Positions 10,791-21,426 of a stretch of 64,000 bases of DNA are shown here, piece after piece. A program made the position numbers and the translations under genes. Every line of letters begins with the position of its first letter. Position 1 is the stretch's first letter. This DNA is from Taudactylus pleione (Eukaryota > Chordata > Amphibia > Anura > Myobatrachidae). The stretch covers positions 6,720,001 to 6,784,000 of the forward strand of contig JAUIMM010000126.1 in NCBI GenBank assembly GCA_031769625.1, given 5' to 3'. A model generated the notes under the pieces. It was not told the origin of the DNA and did no database searches. It saw nothing but the letters and a program-made list of their open reading frames with translations.

Positions 10791-11010
10791 ATGTCCTCTG
10801 TCCTGATGACGGGGCCCTGCGCGGCCCGGAAACGTTGACACAGCTCTGCGAGGATTATGATGTATAACCAATTATAAAGCAACACTTGATACCTTAATAA
10901 TTCCTGTAGTGCCGTGCTTCTTGCTGGAAGTGAGTTGCAGTGGGATACAGGTATTATGCTCTTGCAGTGGCACACAGGTGGATGCATAACTGTGGTTACG
11001 TGAGTGCCAG
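10791..11010 (+). mobile_element. PLE tail fragment, plus strand
   Basis: Contains the hammerhead-like core at 10803-10833 and a downstream AT-rich stretch ending in GTGCCGTGCTTCTTGCT, similar in layout to other PLE ends. No coding part is attached. Confidence 0.5.
10795..10847 (+). ncRNA. Hammerhead-ribozyme-like core (probably inactive)
   Basis: Exact CTGATGA (10803-10809), a GC stem-loop built from CGGG/CCCG with a CC/GG extension (10810-10828), GAAAC (10829-10833), then GTTGAC. Outer CTGT (about 10797) can pair with ACAG (10840-10843). PLE terminal repeats are known to carry such ribozymes. The residue before the presumed cleavage position is A where U is required (GAC for GUC), so cleavage is unlikely. 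Confidence 0.5.
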
Positions 11011-11023
11011 AGTTTTTTTTCTT

Positions 11024-11071
<48 letters not shown>
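11024..11071. repeat. (TA)n microsatellite
   Basis: TA run with one GT interruption, followed by a short CA-rich run. Confidence 0.95.
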
Positions 11072-11075
<4 letters not shown>

Positions 11076-11971
11076 CACATACATGCACACACACACTAGG
11101 GGACACCAGCCAAAATTTTGCCTAGGGAACCAAATTGGTTAGGGGTTGCTCTGGATATTCATATTACTTAGTAAAGTACACCTTGGCTATTGAAGTGACT
11201 GCCTGTACTGGAGTGCCATTCTCTCTGAATATATATACTGTAAAATGAGTAAAAGCATATATTATATGGTTATTAGTATAACAACAATGAGAGGCAGATA
11301 AGTAATGAAAATAAAAATGTTTGGGACTATAGAAATATTGTGGCGCTCATAATATTAGCTTACTGAGCTTCTAGAAAATGACTGATGGCTATAAACTGCT
11401 GTTAATATATATATGCAGGGGCAGATCCAGAACAAAATGAGAGGTGGGGCACCATCATGGAGGAAGTAGTTGATAATAGTGGTGTTTGGGGCCTTTCCTC
11501 ATGCTAAAGGTGCTCATGCTCTTATAAAAAAAGATGTGGCCTCACAGGAAATGTTAAACCCTATGAGCCTACCCCTATTTTAACCAACTTTGGATTCCTT
11601 TTGACAAGTGCCTGAATGCACTAGTGAGCAGATTGTGAAAGTTCCTCCTTTTCACATCAATCATCTCCCAGCCATGATCAAAGCAGTTTATCTGCCTATT
11701 TCAACATAAACTGGGCAATGACTTAACAGCATTGTGGTTACATGCTGGAGCATTCTGCATAACTATCTTCTATTGAGCATGGAGGAAAATATTTTAAGGT
11801 GACAGACATTGTGGGACCTGAGTTTACAATTGGGATACAAGTGAGATTGCTCGTTTTCACAGAGGTGATTATTTCGCCTACCTTATAGTCAGATTCCCAG
11901 TCACCTTATTATTGCCTCATTGGATTTATGAAAATCCAGTGAAGAGAGGAGTAGTGTTGGCATCACCGCAT
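11072..11971. other. Unassigned sequence left of hAT copy 1
   Basis: No coding or RNA signal recognised. It ends at the 8-bp target duplication ATACAAAT (11972-11979) of hAT copy 1. Confidence 0.4.
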
Positions 11972-12629
11972 ATACAAATTAGGGGTGTGCACCAGCCACT
12001 TTTCGTGTTTTGTGTTTTGGATCTGGATCTTTCTTCGTGTTTTGGATCTGGATTGGTTTTGCCAAAACCAACCTTCCGTGTTTTGGGTTCTGGGTTTTGT
12101 GTTTTGGATCTGTATTTTTTTGAAAAAAAGCATAAAAACAGCTAAAATCACAGAATTTGTGGGGTTTTCTGCTCCTATGCTAATATTAACCTCAATAACC
12201 TTCATTTCCACTCATTTCCAGTCTATTCTGAACACCTCACACCTCACAATATTGTTTTTATGGCCAAAAGGTTGCACCGAGGTAGCTGGATGACTATGCT
12301 AAGTGACACGAGTGGGCGGCACAAACACGTGGCCTATCTAGGAGTGACACTGCAGTGGCAGACAGGATGGCAGTTTGAAAAACTAGGCCCCAAACAGTAC
12401 ATAATGCAAAGAAAAAAAGAGGTGCAAGATGGAATTGTCCTTGGGCCCTCCCACCCACCCTTATGTTGTATAAATAGGACATGCACACTTAACAAACCAA
12501 TCATTTCAGCACCAGGGTCTGCCACATGACTGTGGCTGAAATGATTGGTTCGTTTGGGCCCCCACAAAACAAGCTGGCAATTAATGTGTCCCTGCACAAA
12601 CTGGTTCTACGGAGGCAAGATGTCATCCT

Positions 12630-13631
12630 CATCCTCCTTATCCACTGATTCCTTGGATAAAACAGGAAAAAGGGATTTAGGTGTCCCTGGACTGTTACGG
12701 TCTTAGCCAAAGTTTCTGAACTTGACAGAAACTTTTTATGAACGCGCTGCAGGTGCCGTATAAGGGAGGATGTTCCTAGGTAGTTAACATCCCTACCCCT
12801 ACTTATTTCACCTTTACATATGGTACATATGGCAAGACAGTTGTTGTCCGGATTTGGATAGAAATATTGCCAGACCAAAAAGGTGGAATGTTTGGTCTTC
12901 TGCCCAGGCATGACCGTGATGGGCTTTTTCATCCCACGGACAACAACTGTCTCCCCCGGAGCCTGATTTAAACAAACCACATCACCATCAGAATCCTCCT
13001 CGCCAACTTCCTCCTCAGCGCCAGCTACATCAGTTTCCTCATCCTGTTGTACTTCAACAGTGACATCTTCAATTTGCATATCAGCAAGTGGACTGTGGGT
13101 GCTCCTTTCAGCACTTGCAGGGGGCGTGCAAATGGTGGAAAGAGCCACCTCTTCCCGTCCAGTGCTGGGAAGGTCAGGCATCGCAACCGCCACCATACTT
13201 GGACTCTCCTTGGGGATTTGTGATATCTTCTTAGAATGTACAGTTATTCACTGTGCTTTTGCCAGCTTAACTCTTTTGATTTTTTTAGAGAGAGGAGGGC
13301 TTCCATCGTCATGTGAAGCTGAACCACTAGTCATGAACATAGGGAAAGACCTTAGACGTTCCTTGCCACTCCGTGTCGTAAATGGCATATAGGCAAGTTT
13401 ACGTTTCTCTACAGATTATTTAAATGTTTTTTTCAAGGTCATTTTCCAGAACTTTGTCATTTGAGATTGTATGTGCCCTCTACTATGACATTGGGCATCG
13501 GCCTTGGCAGACGACGTTGATGGCATGTTATCGTCTATGTCATGACTAGTGGCAGCAGCTTCAGCACTAGGAGGAAGTGGTTCTTGCTCTTTCCCTATTT
13601 TATTTTTATCGGAGAAAGTTTGGTCCTCCAT
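12630..13631 (-). pseudogene. hAT transposase N-terminus with BED zinc finger (copy 1)
   Basis: Minus-strand frame starting with MED near 13631. It begins with an acidic, Ser/Pro-rich leader, has two in-frame stops (near 13416 and 13230), then an acidic linker VEVQQDEETDVAGAEEE and a BED finger around W-(x)-CTICKGE ... SSLIRHLQRVHKK (C-x2-C and H-x4-H both intact). BED fingers bind element-terminal DNA in ZBED-type hAT transposases. After the finger the frame runs into the deletion point and then the C-terminal acidic tail. The RNase-H-like catalytic domain is absent. Confidence 0.85.
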
Positions 13632-13649
13632 TTATGTTATATTTATATA

Positions 13650-14975
13650 TATACGTGCGGCTAAGGCGCACACAAGCACAGAAAATAATTTTTTATTTTT
13701 GTTGGAGACTAGTGCACTTTGTGGGTTACACCACCCTTTAAGAAATGAGCCAGCTGGCCCTTTACTCATGGGACACAGGCGCACGCTTGGCGCTGCTCTT
13801 TTGTTGATGCACGTGCAGCTACAGCCCACACAATTCACAAACACAGAAAATATTTTTTTATTTTGTTTGGAGTGCCCTTTGGGGGTTACAGAACCCTTTA
13901 ATGGACAAGCCAGCTGGCCTTTTACTTATGTGACACAGGCGCACGCTTGACACTACTTTGTTGATGCACGTGCGGCTACTGTGCACACAATTCACAAACA
14001 CAAAAAAAGATATTTTTTTATTTTGTTTGGAGTGCCCTTTGGGGGTTACAGCACCCTTTAATGGACAAGCCAGCTGGCCTTTTACTTATGGGACACAGGC
14101 GCACGCTTGGTGCTGCTCCTTTGTTGATGCACGTGCAGCCACAGTGCACACAATTCACAAACACAGAAAAAATGTTTTTATTTTGTTTGGAGTGCCCTTT
14201 GGGGGTTACAGCACCCTTTAGTGGTCAATCCAGCCGGCCTTTTATTTATGGGATACTGGCGCATGACTGGCACTACTTTGTTGATGCACGTGTGGCTACT
14301 GCGCACACAATTCACAAACACAAAAAAATATATATATATTTTTTTTTTTGGATTGCCCATTGGGGGTTACAGCACCCTTTAACGGACAAGCCAGCCAGCC
14401 TTTTACTTATGGGACACAGGTGCACACTTGGCGCTGCTCCTTTGTTGATGCACGTGCAGCCACAGTGCACACAATTCACAAACACAGAAAAAAAAAATTA
14501 TTTTGTTTGGAGTGCCCTTTGGGGATTACAGCACCCTATAGCAGTCAATCCAGCCGGCCCTTTATTTATGGGACACAGGCGCACGCTTGGCACTACTTTG
14601 TTGATGCACGTGCGGCGACTGCGCACACAATTCACAAACACAAAAAAATATTTTTTTGTATTTTGTTTGGAGTGCCCTTTGGGGGTTACAGCACCATTTA
14701 GTGGTCAATACAGCTGGCCCTTTATTTATGGGACACAGGCGCACGCTTGGCACTACTTTGTTGATGCACATGCGGCTACTGCGCACACAATTCACCAACA
14801 CAAAAATTATTTTTTTTTATTTTGTTTGGAGTGCCCTTTGGGGGTTACAGCACCCTTTAACAGACAATCCTGCCGGCCATTTAATTTTGGGACAAAGGCG
14901 CACGCTTGGCGTTGCTCCTTTGTTGATGCATGTGCAGCCACAGTGCACACAATTCACAAACACAGAAAAAAATAT
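13650..14975. repeat. ~160-bp minisatellite inside hAT copy 1, about 9 units
   Basis: Tandem units each containing GGGGTTACAGCACCC, a GGCCTTTTACTTATGGGACA-like stretch, TTTGTTGATGCACGTGC and CAATTCACAAACACA, spaced about 160 bases (for example 13881, 14041, 14201, 14362, 14520, 14682, 14842). Slightly over two units of the same repeat are in hAT copy 2 at 33.24-33.6 kb. The array lies between the terminal region and the transposase start and produces long but meaningless open frames. Confidence 0.92.
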
Positions 14976-15462
14976 TTTGTTTTGCACTTGGGGGGAGCAC
15001 CCCTGATGGACAGAGCACCCCCTGGACAACACTACAGGACTGGGACACTGCACAGGACTTTGGAGTGGACACAGCCCCTAAGGACAACTGACTGCACACC
15101 ACAGTCCAGCCAGCCCCTATGGACCATCTTTGAAGGAGTGGACACAGCCCCTATGGACAACAGCAGCATAGCACAGCACAACACTACACTGCACTAAACT
15201 ACACTACACAGCCCAGCCAGCCCTTACTCCCACCCTCCCTCTTCACTGTCCACAGCCGAGTGAGAAAATGGTGCCAATGCGGGTACCTTATATGGGATCC
15301 AAAACCCGCGAGACCCGGAAGGCGGGATGATGATGTTTTGCCTCGATTTCAGATCCGAGTCAGGCGGGAAAAGTCGAGCCTGACTCGGATTGGCCTCGGA
15401 TCGGGGGGGCTCGGGGGGGTTCGGATTTCAGAAATCCGAATCCGCTCACCCCTAATACAAAT

Positions 15463-16099
15463 ACCATGATATATGCAGTTTTTAAAATCATATTCAATTA
15501 TATGTTTTGTCCTGAACACTACTATCTATGACCCTTTATTATTTATTTAAATATGTTTTAGATTTATTTCTTTTTAATTCCAGCAATATATTTGTGTCAT
15601 ACAGTAGACTACATTGATGCTGTCAACATATTATACATTATTGCTATTTATTCACATCACTAATTAGTTATAATATACTGAAAGCTTGTTGTGGGATTCA
15701 TTGCAACAACAGTTGCTTATTTATTGCATGTCTCTATAATACATATTATTTATTGTGATACTGGAACCATCTATCTGTAATTATTTTTATTAGGTCTTGA
15801 ATGTTGTTTAATGTTTTTATATATTGTGCAAATGGACACTCATGTAAAGTTTGTAAAATATTGGAGTAAAAAGTGCAGACAAACAGGAAAGAACTTTACT
15901 CCGTGGAGGAGCCGCTCATTGGCTAAGTCCACGTGAGTCCCAGCCAATGAATGGCCGCTAATGGAAGCCGCCGCTGATTGACCAGCTCCCGGGAGACTGA
16001 ACTCAGTAGCAAGACTGTAACAGCATGCTGATACATGCTGTTACAGTGTGTCTGCCCTCAGAATTGGAAATCTGCAGAGAACTTTTTGTTGACAAGTGG
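15463..16099. other. Unassigned sequence
   Basis: AT-rich and without recognisable genes. The left end of the MITE that finishes at 16783 may lie in its last 250 bases, but it could not be placed. Confidence 0.35.
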
Positions 16100-16783
16100 A
16101 CATGAACATCTGGCAGCAGGTAAGTCTGTGTGTGTATGTATGTGTGTAACAAAACTTTATTTTCATGGTGTGTGTAGTGGTTTTTTTACTCATTTTTTAA
16201 TGGGCCCTTAATGCACCGTATGCTGGTACTTGTGGTTCTCCAAGTACCAGTATGTGGGGGAGGCTTGCTTGCAACAACTGGAAGGACAATGTTTACTTTT
16301 CTAATTTTACACAACACCGACACAATCAACCCACCACCCACCGCCCAGGGGTGGTGCAGATAGCCCAGGGCTATTAGCCTAGGCCAGTGGTGCCCTGGAG
16401 AGGGGTACCCCTTGATTGGAGGGGTACTCAACTCCCCAGGGATCCCTGGCCTGGGATGACTAGCGGACAGGGCTGATGCTGTGGCTGGGGGGCCTGGTGA
16501 AAGGGCTTCCCTGGCTGTGGCATCAGCCCCCCGCTAGTAGGGGTCCAGGGATGGTTTTAAATATAGGGGTACCCCTACGCAAATTTTGGCACCTATATTT
16601 AAAAACAGCCCTGTCCCTGCTGCCTGCTGCTGGTATCTAATTTACAGAGTAACCCTTTTCATTTTGTTCCCTGTAATTTTAGGTACCAGGACAGGTAGTA
16701 AATATGAGATGAAAAACATGCCTAGAAACACCCAAGATTGTCATCTCGACCAAACTCGATTCTTAGTAAATTTACCCCTAAGA
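16100..16783. mobile_element. Large MITE, GGGGAAATTTACTAA family (copy 1, left end unclear)
   Basis: The right end reads TTCTTAGTAAATTTACCCC (to about 16782), the complement of the family terminus. The interior shares CTTGTGGTTCTCCAAGTA, an AGGCTTGCTTGCAACA-like segment and a GGGGTACCCC-rich centre with copies at 17287-18724 and 42484-43421. No transposase is encoded. Confidence 0.6.
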
Positions 16784-17286
16784 CTTAACCTAGCAAAGGC
16801 TTACTCAGATAGCCCATCCTAGTATGCAGCAAAGATGGCTAAAGGTACAAAAAGGTACCAGTACTTCTAAGCTTCTTGTCATAATGCACAGCAAAATGTA
16901 CAACATAATTCTGCAAACTGGACATAAAAAAGGCAATGAATTATATGGGGCAGAGCAAAAAAATGTGTATTAGGAGAAAAATAAAAGAATGTGCAAATAC
17001 AACTATAGAGGTATACTATTATTAATTGGAGTATGTTAGAATATAATAATTACCTACTTGAAACAAATTACTGTATAAAAGCATTTTAAAGTCATTGTGA
17101 AAGACTTGCTCATATCACAATGATGAAAGGCAAAGAATGAATGGTATAATAAAGTAGATGCTGATACTATGTCATTATATTTATGGCATATTGTATTCAT
17201 TAAGTTTTTGGTGGAATTAGTGAATCAAAAATGTGGGAAAACCCAAAATGTGATGAAATGATTAATAATATAAATTAAATACTCTA
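16784..17286. other. Unassigned AT-rich sequence
   Basis: No gene or repeat recognised between two MITEs of the same family. Confidence 0.4.
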
Positions 17287-18724
17287 AAGGGGAAATTTAC
17301 TAAAGGTCGATTGGGGTTGATATGATGTTTTTCTGCGATAACCTTGTGATTTTGCAAATTAAAGATTTACTAAAGCCCAAATTGATGAAAAATTGCAGGT
17401 GAAACTTAATACTACATGGTAATACACCAGAAAAAACATTGTATCAGTTACATGGACACGGTTTTACTAAGAATAGCATTTGCCAAATTGATCAAAATCA
17501 CACTGAAGTCTCAGCAAAATGCACAAAATGAATAGACCTGCCTGTGGCAGGTGTGTAGGATTTTGTATTTTAACAAGTAATTAAAGGGTTAATATTTTTT
17601 AAAAATATTATGTTAGCCCCCCTCCTAAAAGCATAAGCATAATCAGCCGAGGACCTTATAATAACCATCTGCTGATTAGCTGAAAGTGTCCGACTCTTAG
17701 CCAATCAGCGCTTCATCATTGAGTAATGCAGTGTCATATCATGGTTAACACTGTACATAGTGTGCAGCATGTCCATAGGCCCTGGTGACTGGATTTTTTT
17801 TTTGTTTTACCAAGACCCCGGATTACTACACGGACAAGGGAACTGAGCACATCCAAAGAGTAGGTAGGTATGTAGTGTAAGTGTGTTTAATAAAGGGTTA
17901 AAACAATTGGTCTGTGTCATGTTGTTTATGTAATATTTTCAATATAGTGAAACTATAGATGCCAGTGGGCCCTTCATGTCCGTGAATGCTGGCACTTGTG
18001 GTTCTCCAAGTTCTGACATGCCTGGGAAGGCTTGCTGTGACCTGTACTTCTACTGTAAAGAACAATATTAAATCGATCTTATGCACAAATACCCCCGCAC
18101 CCACTGCCACCAGGGGTTGCCCCTCCCGGGGGTTGATCCTCGGGAGGGGAAAACCCAATTTAATTTTTGGGGTCCTACTTTCTGAGTAATTCCAGCCCTG
18201 GGATGACCAGTTTGGGTTGGTTTTACATTATGGAAGGGGGCCCCATGCTGTGTATAGTGTAAGCCTCCTGGCTGGTTCAGCTCGGTACTGGTTACTGGAA
18301 AAACAGGGGAGAACCTACGCCAGTTTTTCCCCTGATTTTCTAGTACCAGACCAGGTTTAGAAGTTCACTGCTGGTTATGCTTTTGGAGGATCCACATGCA
18401 ATATTTTTTAAATATTAACCCTTTATTTACTCATTTGAACACAAAAGCCTGCACAGATCATACTGCTCTGTTCAGTGCTTTAAATCCGCTGCCAACTGTA
18501 AGTGGATTCATGCTTCTTTTTGTTAGCTGCATCTATTGTAAACTAGACAATTTGACTAATCTTGCACACGCCCAAAACCAATGAGTACAGTATCACCATC
18601 AAATCAAAATAGACAATGCAATATGTTGCTTAGTAAGTAATGTGGTTTTGAATCTAAAACTTTCAGGCAATTTCCAGTGATATTGTTTAGAAGATACACA
18701 TGAATCTTTGTAAATATCCCCCTA
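17287..18724. mobile_element. Large MITE, GGGGAAATTTACTAA family (copy 2)
   Basis: About 1.44 kb with left end AGGGGAAATTTACTAAAGG and right end (complement) AGGGGGATATTTACAAAG. The interior holds the shared CTTGTGGTTCTCCAAG and GGCTTGCTGTGACCTGTA segments and a GC-rich block around 18090-18300. There is no transposase frame. Confidence 0.7.
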
Positions 18725-21385
18725 AACCCACATATAGAAGAACAGATTAAATTAATGAAAACATTTTTAAAAGAAGCAACTCAAATAAATAAAAGTTTTT
18801 TTGCTGCTTTTTAACATATTTCAATAATAATAATTCATATTATATTCATAAAAAAGAAATAGTATAGCCATGAACAAGTACTAATCTTTTTTAAAAACAT
18901 AAAGATATAAGTTCACATAGAACTGTAAACAGTGAATAAATCTCAGTATGATAACCACTTGCAAAACAAATGGCACCTCAATTAAATTGTCTAAGTAAGA
19001 AAAAAAAGAAAGGGAAATAAGAAAATGTAATGATCAGATATTGATCAGATATTGAAACTCCATAATAACTTAATCAATGGCTACCAAGGAAAAATGCAAT
19101 GTGAAGGACTGCACCAAATGAGTCATTTTAACAGGCAATTTCTGTGGTTTCAAACATGTTAAAACACTCTAAACTGTCACTGAGTATTAGCACGTGCTAT
19201 GATTTTAAAACAGTGCTTTTCTGCTTGGCTGATTTTATGAGGGTAATATATAAAGCACTTCTAAACAGTGGAGAAGTTAGCAAGTGGAGCAAGGCAATAC
19301 TCTGATAGATAATAATCTGCACCTAGCATGGGGCTGTTGCAAGTTTCAATAGTGCACCAAGTGTTTTTTCAACATCTAAAGATGCTTTAAGTGGGCATCT
19401 CTGTTCTTGCACATTCAGACGTATGTGCACATCAAGGATCCCACTCTCCACTGTTGGTACTGCATAAAAAGACACTGAACCAGTAAATTGTCTGCAGACA
19501 CTGACATTGTTGTAAGCAAACTGCTGCTCAGTAAATGTGATACAACTGGTTACATTCCAGAAAGGCTACTAAGATTGTATAATATGCACACATAGCTATT
19601 GTGATTTATATATATTGCTCTTTATTTTGCTAAAAGTTTTTTTACATACTTTTTATACTTTTAAGAAATTGTAACTCTTGTATTTTTTTCATATTTGAGC
19701 TGAAGAAAATATTTATTACTCATTTTATGGATTGAGCATATGTGGCAAATGTCAGCCTCTACTTTACTCTGAAATCCCTACTCGTTTTATCTGCTTATTT
19801 ATTAAGGTTAATTTCTGCGCCAGACAAAACTGTGGAGATACCAATTATGCACTAGACATCTGCAAACCCTAACATATATATCCATCCTCCGCCATAACCT
19901 ACTCTGTAACACAGACTTTTATTTTGTTTGCGCCCAACAAAACTATTCACAACTTTCACATTCAGAAGCATCTACACCAGGGAAGGGCTTGTGCCGTTAT
20001 TAGCATAATGTCACATATGCAAGACCAGCAAAAGATATATGCAGGGATACTGCATTGTCTGTTTAAAAATCAGACCCATAATGTCAGTAGTATCGGACAA
20101 GCAGCATAAGGTACGTGTCACATGTCAGACGACTAAGTGAAATTGCATGAATCCAGTAGCCCAGGTCAGTGATCTTCTGGCATCAGATTTATTTTTGAAT
20201 ATTCTACTCAGAACTAAATTTTTCAATTTTGGGTGTAATCATATTAATTAACAGAAATTATTTTAAAATAAATATGTTATTTCCAATCACTCTGCATGAC
20301 ACCAGCAAAGGTAAAAGTTATATAGGAAGTTCATCCTTTGACTTTAGTGTTCATTTTAAATATACAATAGTCCTCACTTGTTATAATGTCTTTGTTGTGG
20401 ATAGTAATAGAGGCAACCTTTTTAATAAAGTATACATTGAAATTGGTGTCACATTTTATAAAAGGGAGCAGAAAAATAAAAAAGATACACATGTATTATT
20501 ATTGTCAATATTTTTTGTAAAATATACAGTAATGATTATATATTGTTTTTCTGTAGTCTTTAACACAAATGATGTAAAACAGTGTGACAGACTAATGGCA
20601 TAATTTTATCATAGATGGTTTAGCTGGCAGTAATTTGTCAAAATTAAAATTAGAGCTGAGCATAAAATAATTCAAACATTTTACAAATGTCAACTCTTAA
20701 TGACATTATAAAAATATTAACATTTAGTATTGCTACATGCTTAGAATCAAATACCATTGACAGTAAAATAGTATTTCTACACTGTGCCAAAGAAAAAAAA
20801 AATACTAAAAAAACATTTAATTGCTGCAAGCAATCCTTTCCTTAATGTCAATTTTGAACTTGTATTTCCTTAAAGGTAAGGCACATGGACAGAAAAGCAA
20901 TGCAACAAAAAAATAAACATGTTTAATTTAATCAATTAGTTCACTATTCCTAATAAAAGTGTCTTATTTCTGTATTAAGATTTAAATTAGGGATAACTGT
21001 AGAACTGTCATGAAAAATACCTGACTGACAGCAATGTCCCTCTTTTACCTGATAAGTCATATTACGTTGGTTCATTAGCGGGGTGACAAAAACATATTTA
21101 TATTATTTATATGCTACATATACTGTATATACTGAGTGGCCTATATGTAACACATAAACTTATGGGGAAAGGGGGCTACGTATAAAAGACACTACCTTCA
21201 CCCCATTAATGCTCTAATGTAAATAAGGTGAAAGTAGGCTTTCAAACCTTTTCCCCCTATGCTGATGGATCAGTGACCTGATCATCAAAAACAAGAGAAG
21301 AAAGAACATTACTTCTTGTGCATTACCCTTCTGTTGAATGAGTATTAAAATATAATGAATGCACTTACACATAAAATCTAAAAAA

Positions 21386-21426
<41 letters not shown>

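Larger units (their letters stand above)
11980..15454 (-). mobile_element. hAT transposon copy 1, internally deleted
   Basis: A 3475-bp element bounded by TAGGGGTGTGC on the left and the complement of TAGGGGTGAGC on the right. It is flanked by a perfect 8-bp target duplication ATACAAAT (11972-11979 and 15455-15462), the hallmark of hAT transposition. The left end has several GTGTTTTGGATCTG words, probably subterminal transposase-binding repeats. It codes on the minus strand for the N-terminal and BED-finger part only. The transposase body present in copy 2 is missing, with the junction near 12650, and the acidic C-terminal coding follows directly. The element should be movable only with a transposase supplied in trans, if at all. 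Confidence 0.9.

Noticed and set aside
10694..11125. Tyr/Ile-repeat peptides on both strands
   Set aside because: Translations of the (TA)n run at 11024-11071.
14061..15197. 378-codon open frame on the plus strand
   Set aside because: It lies in the hAT minisatellite, antisense to the transposase, and repeats with the 160-bp unit. Not a gene.
20229..20603. 124-codon open frame
   Set aside because: AT-driven composition rich in Ile, Phe, Tyr, Lys and Asn, no recognisable motif.
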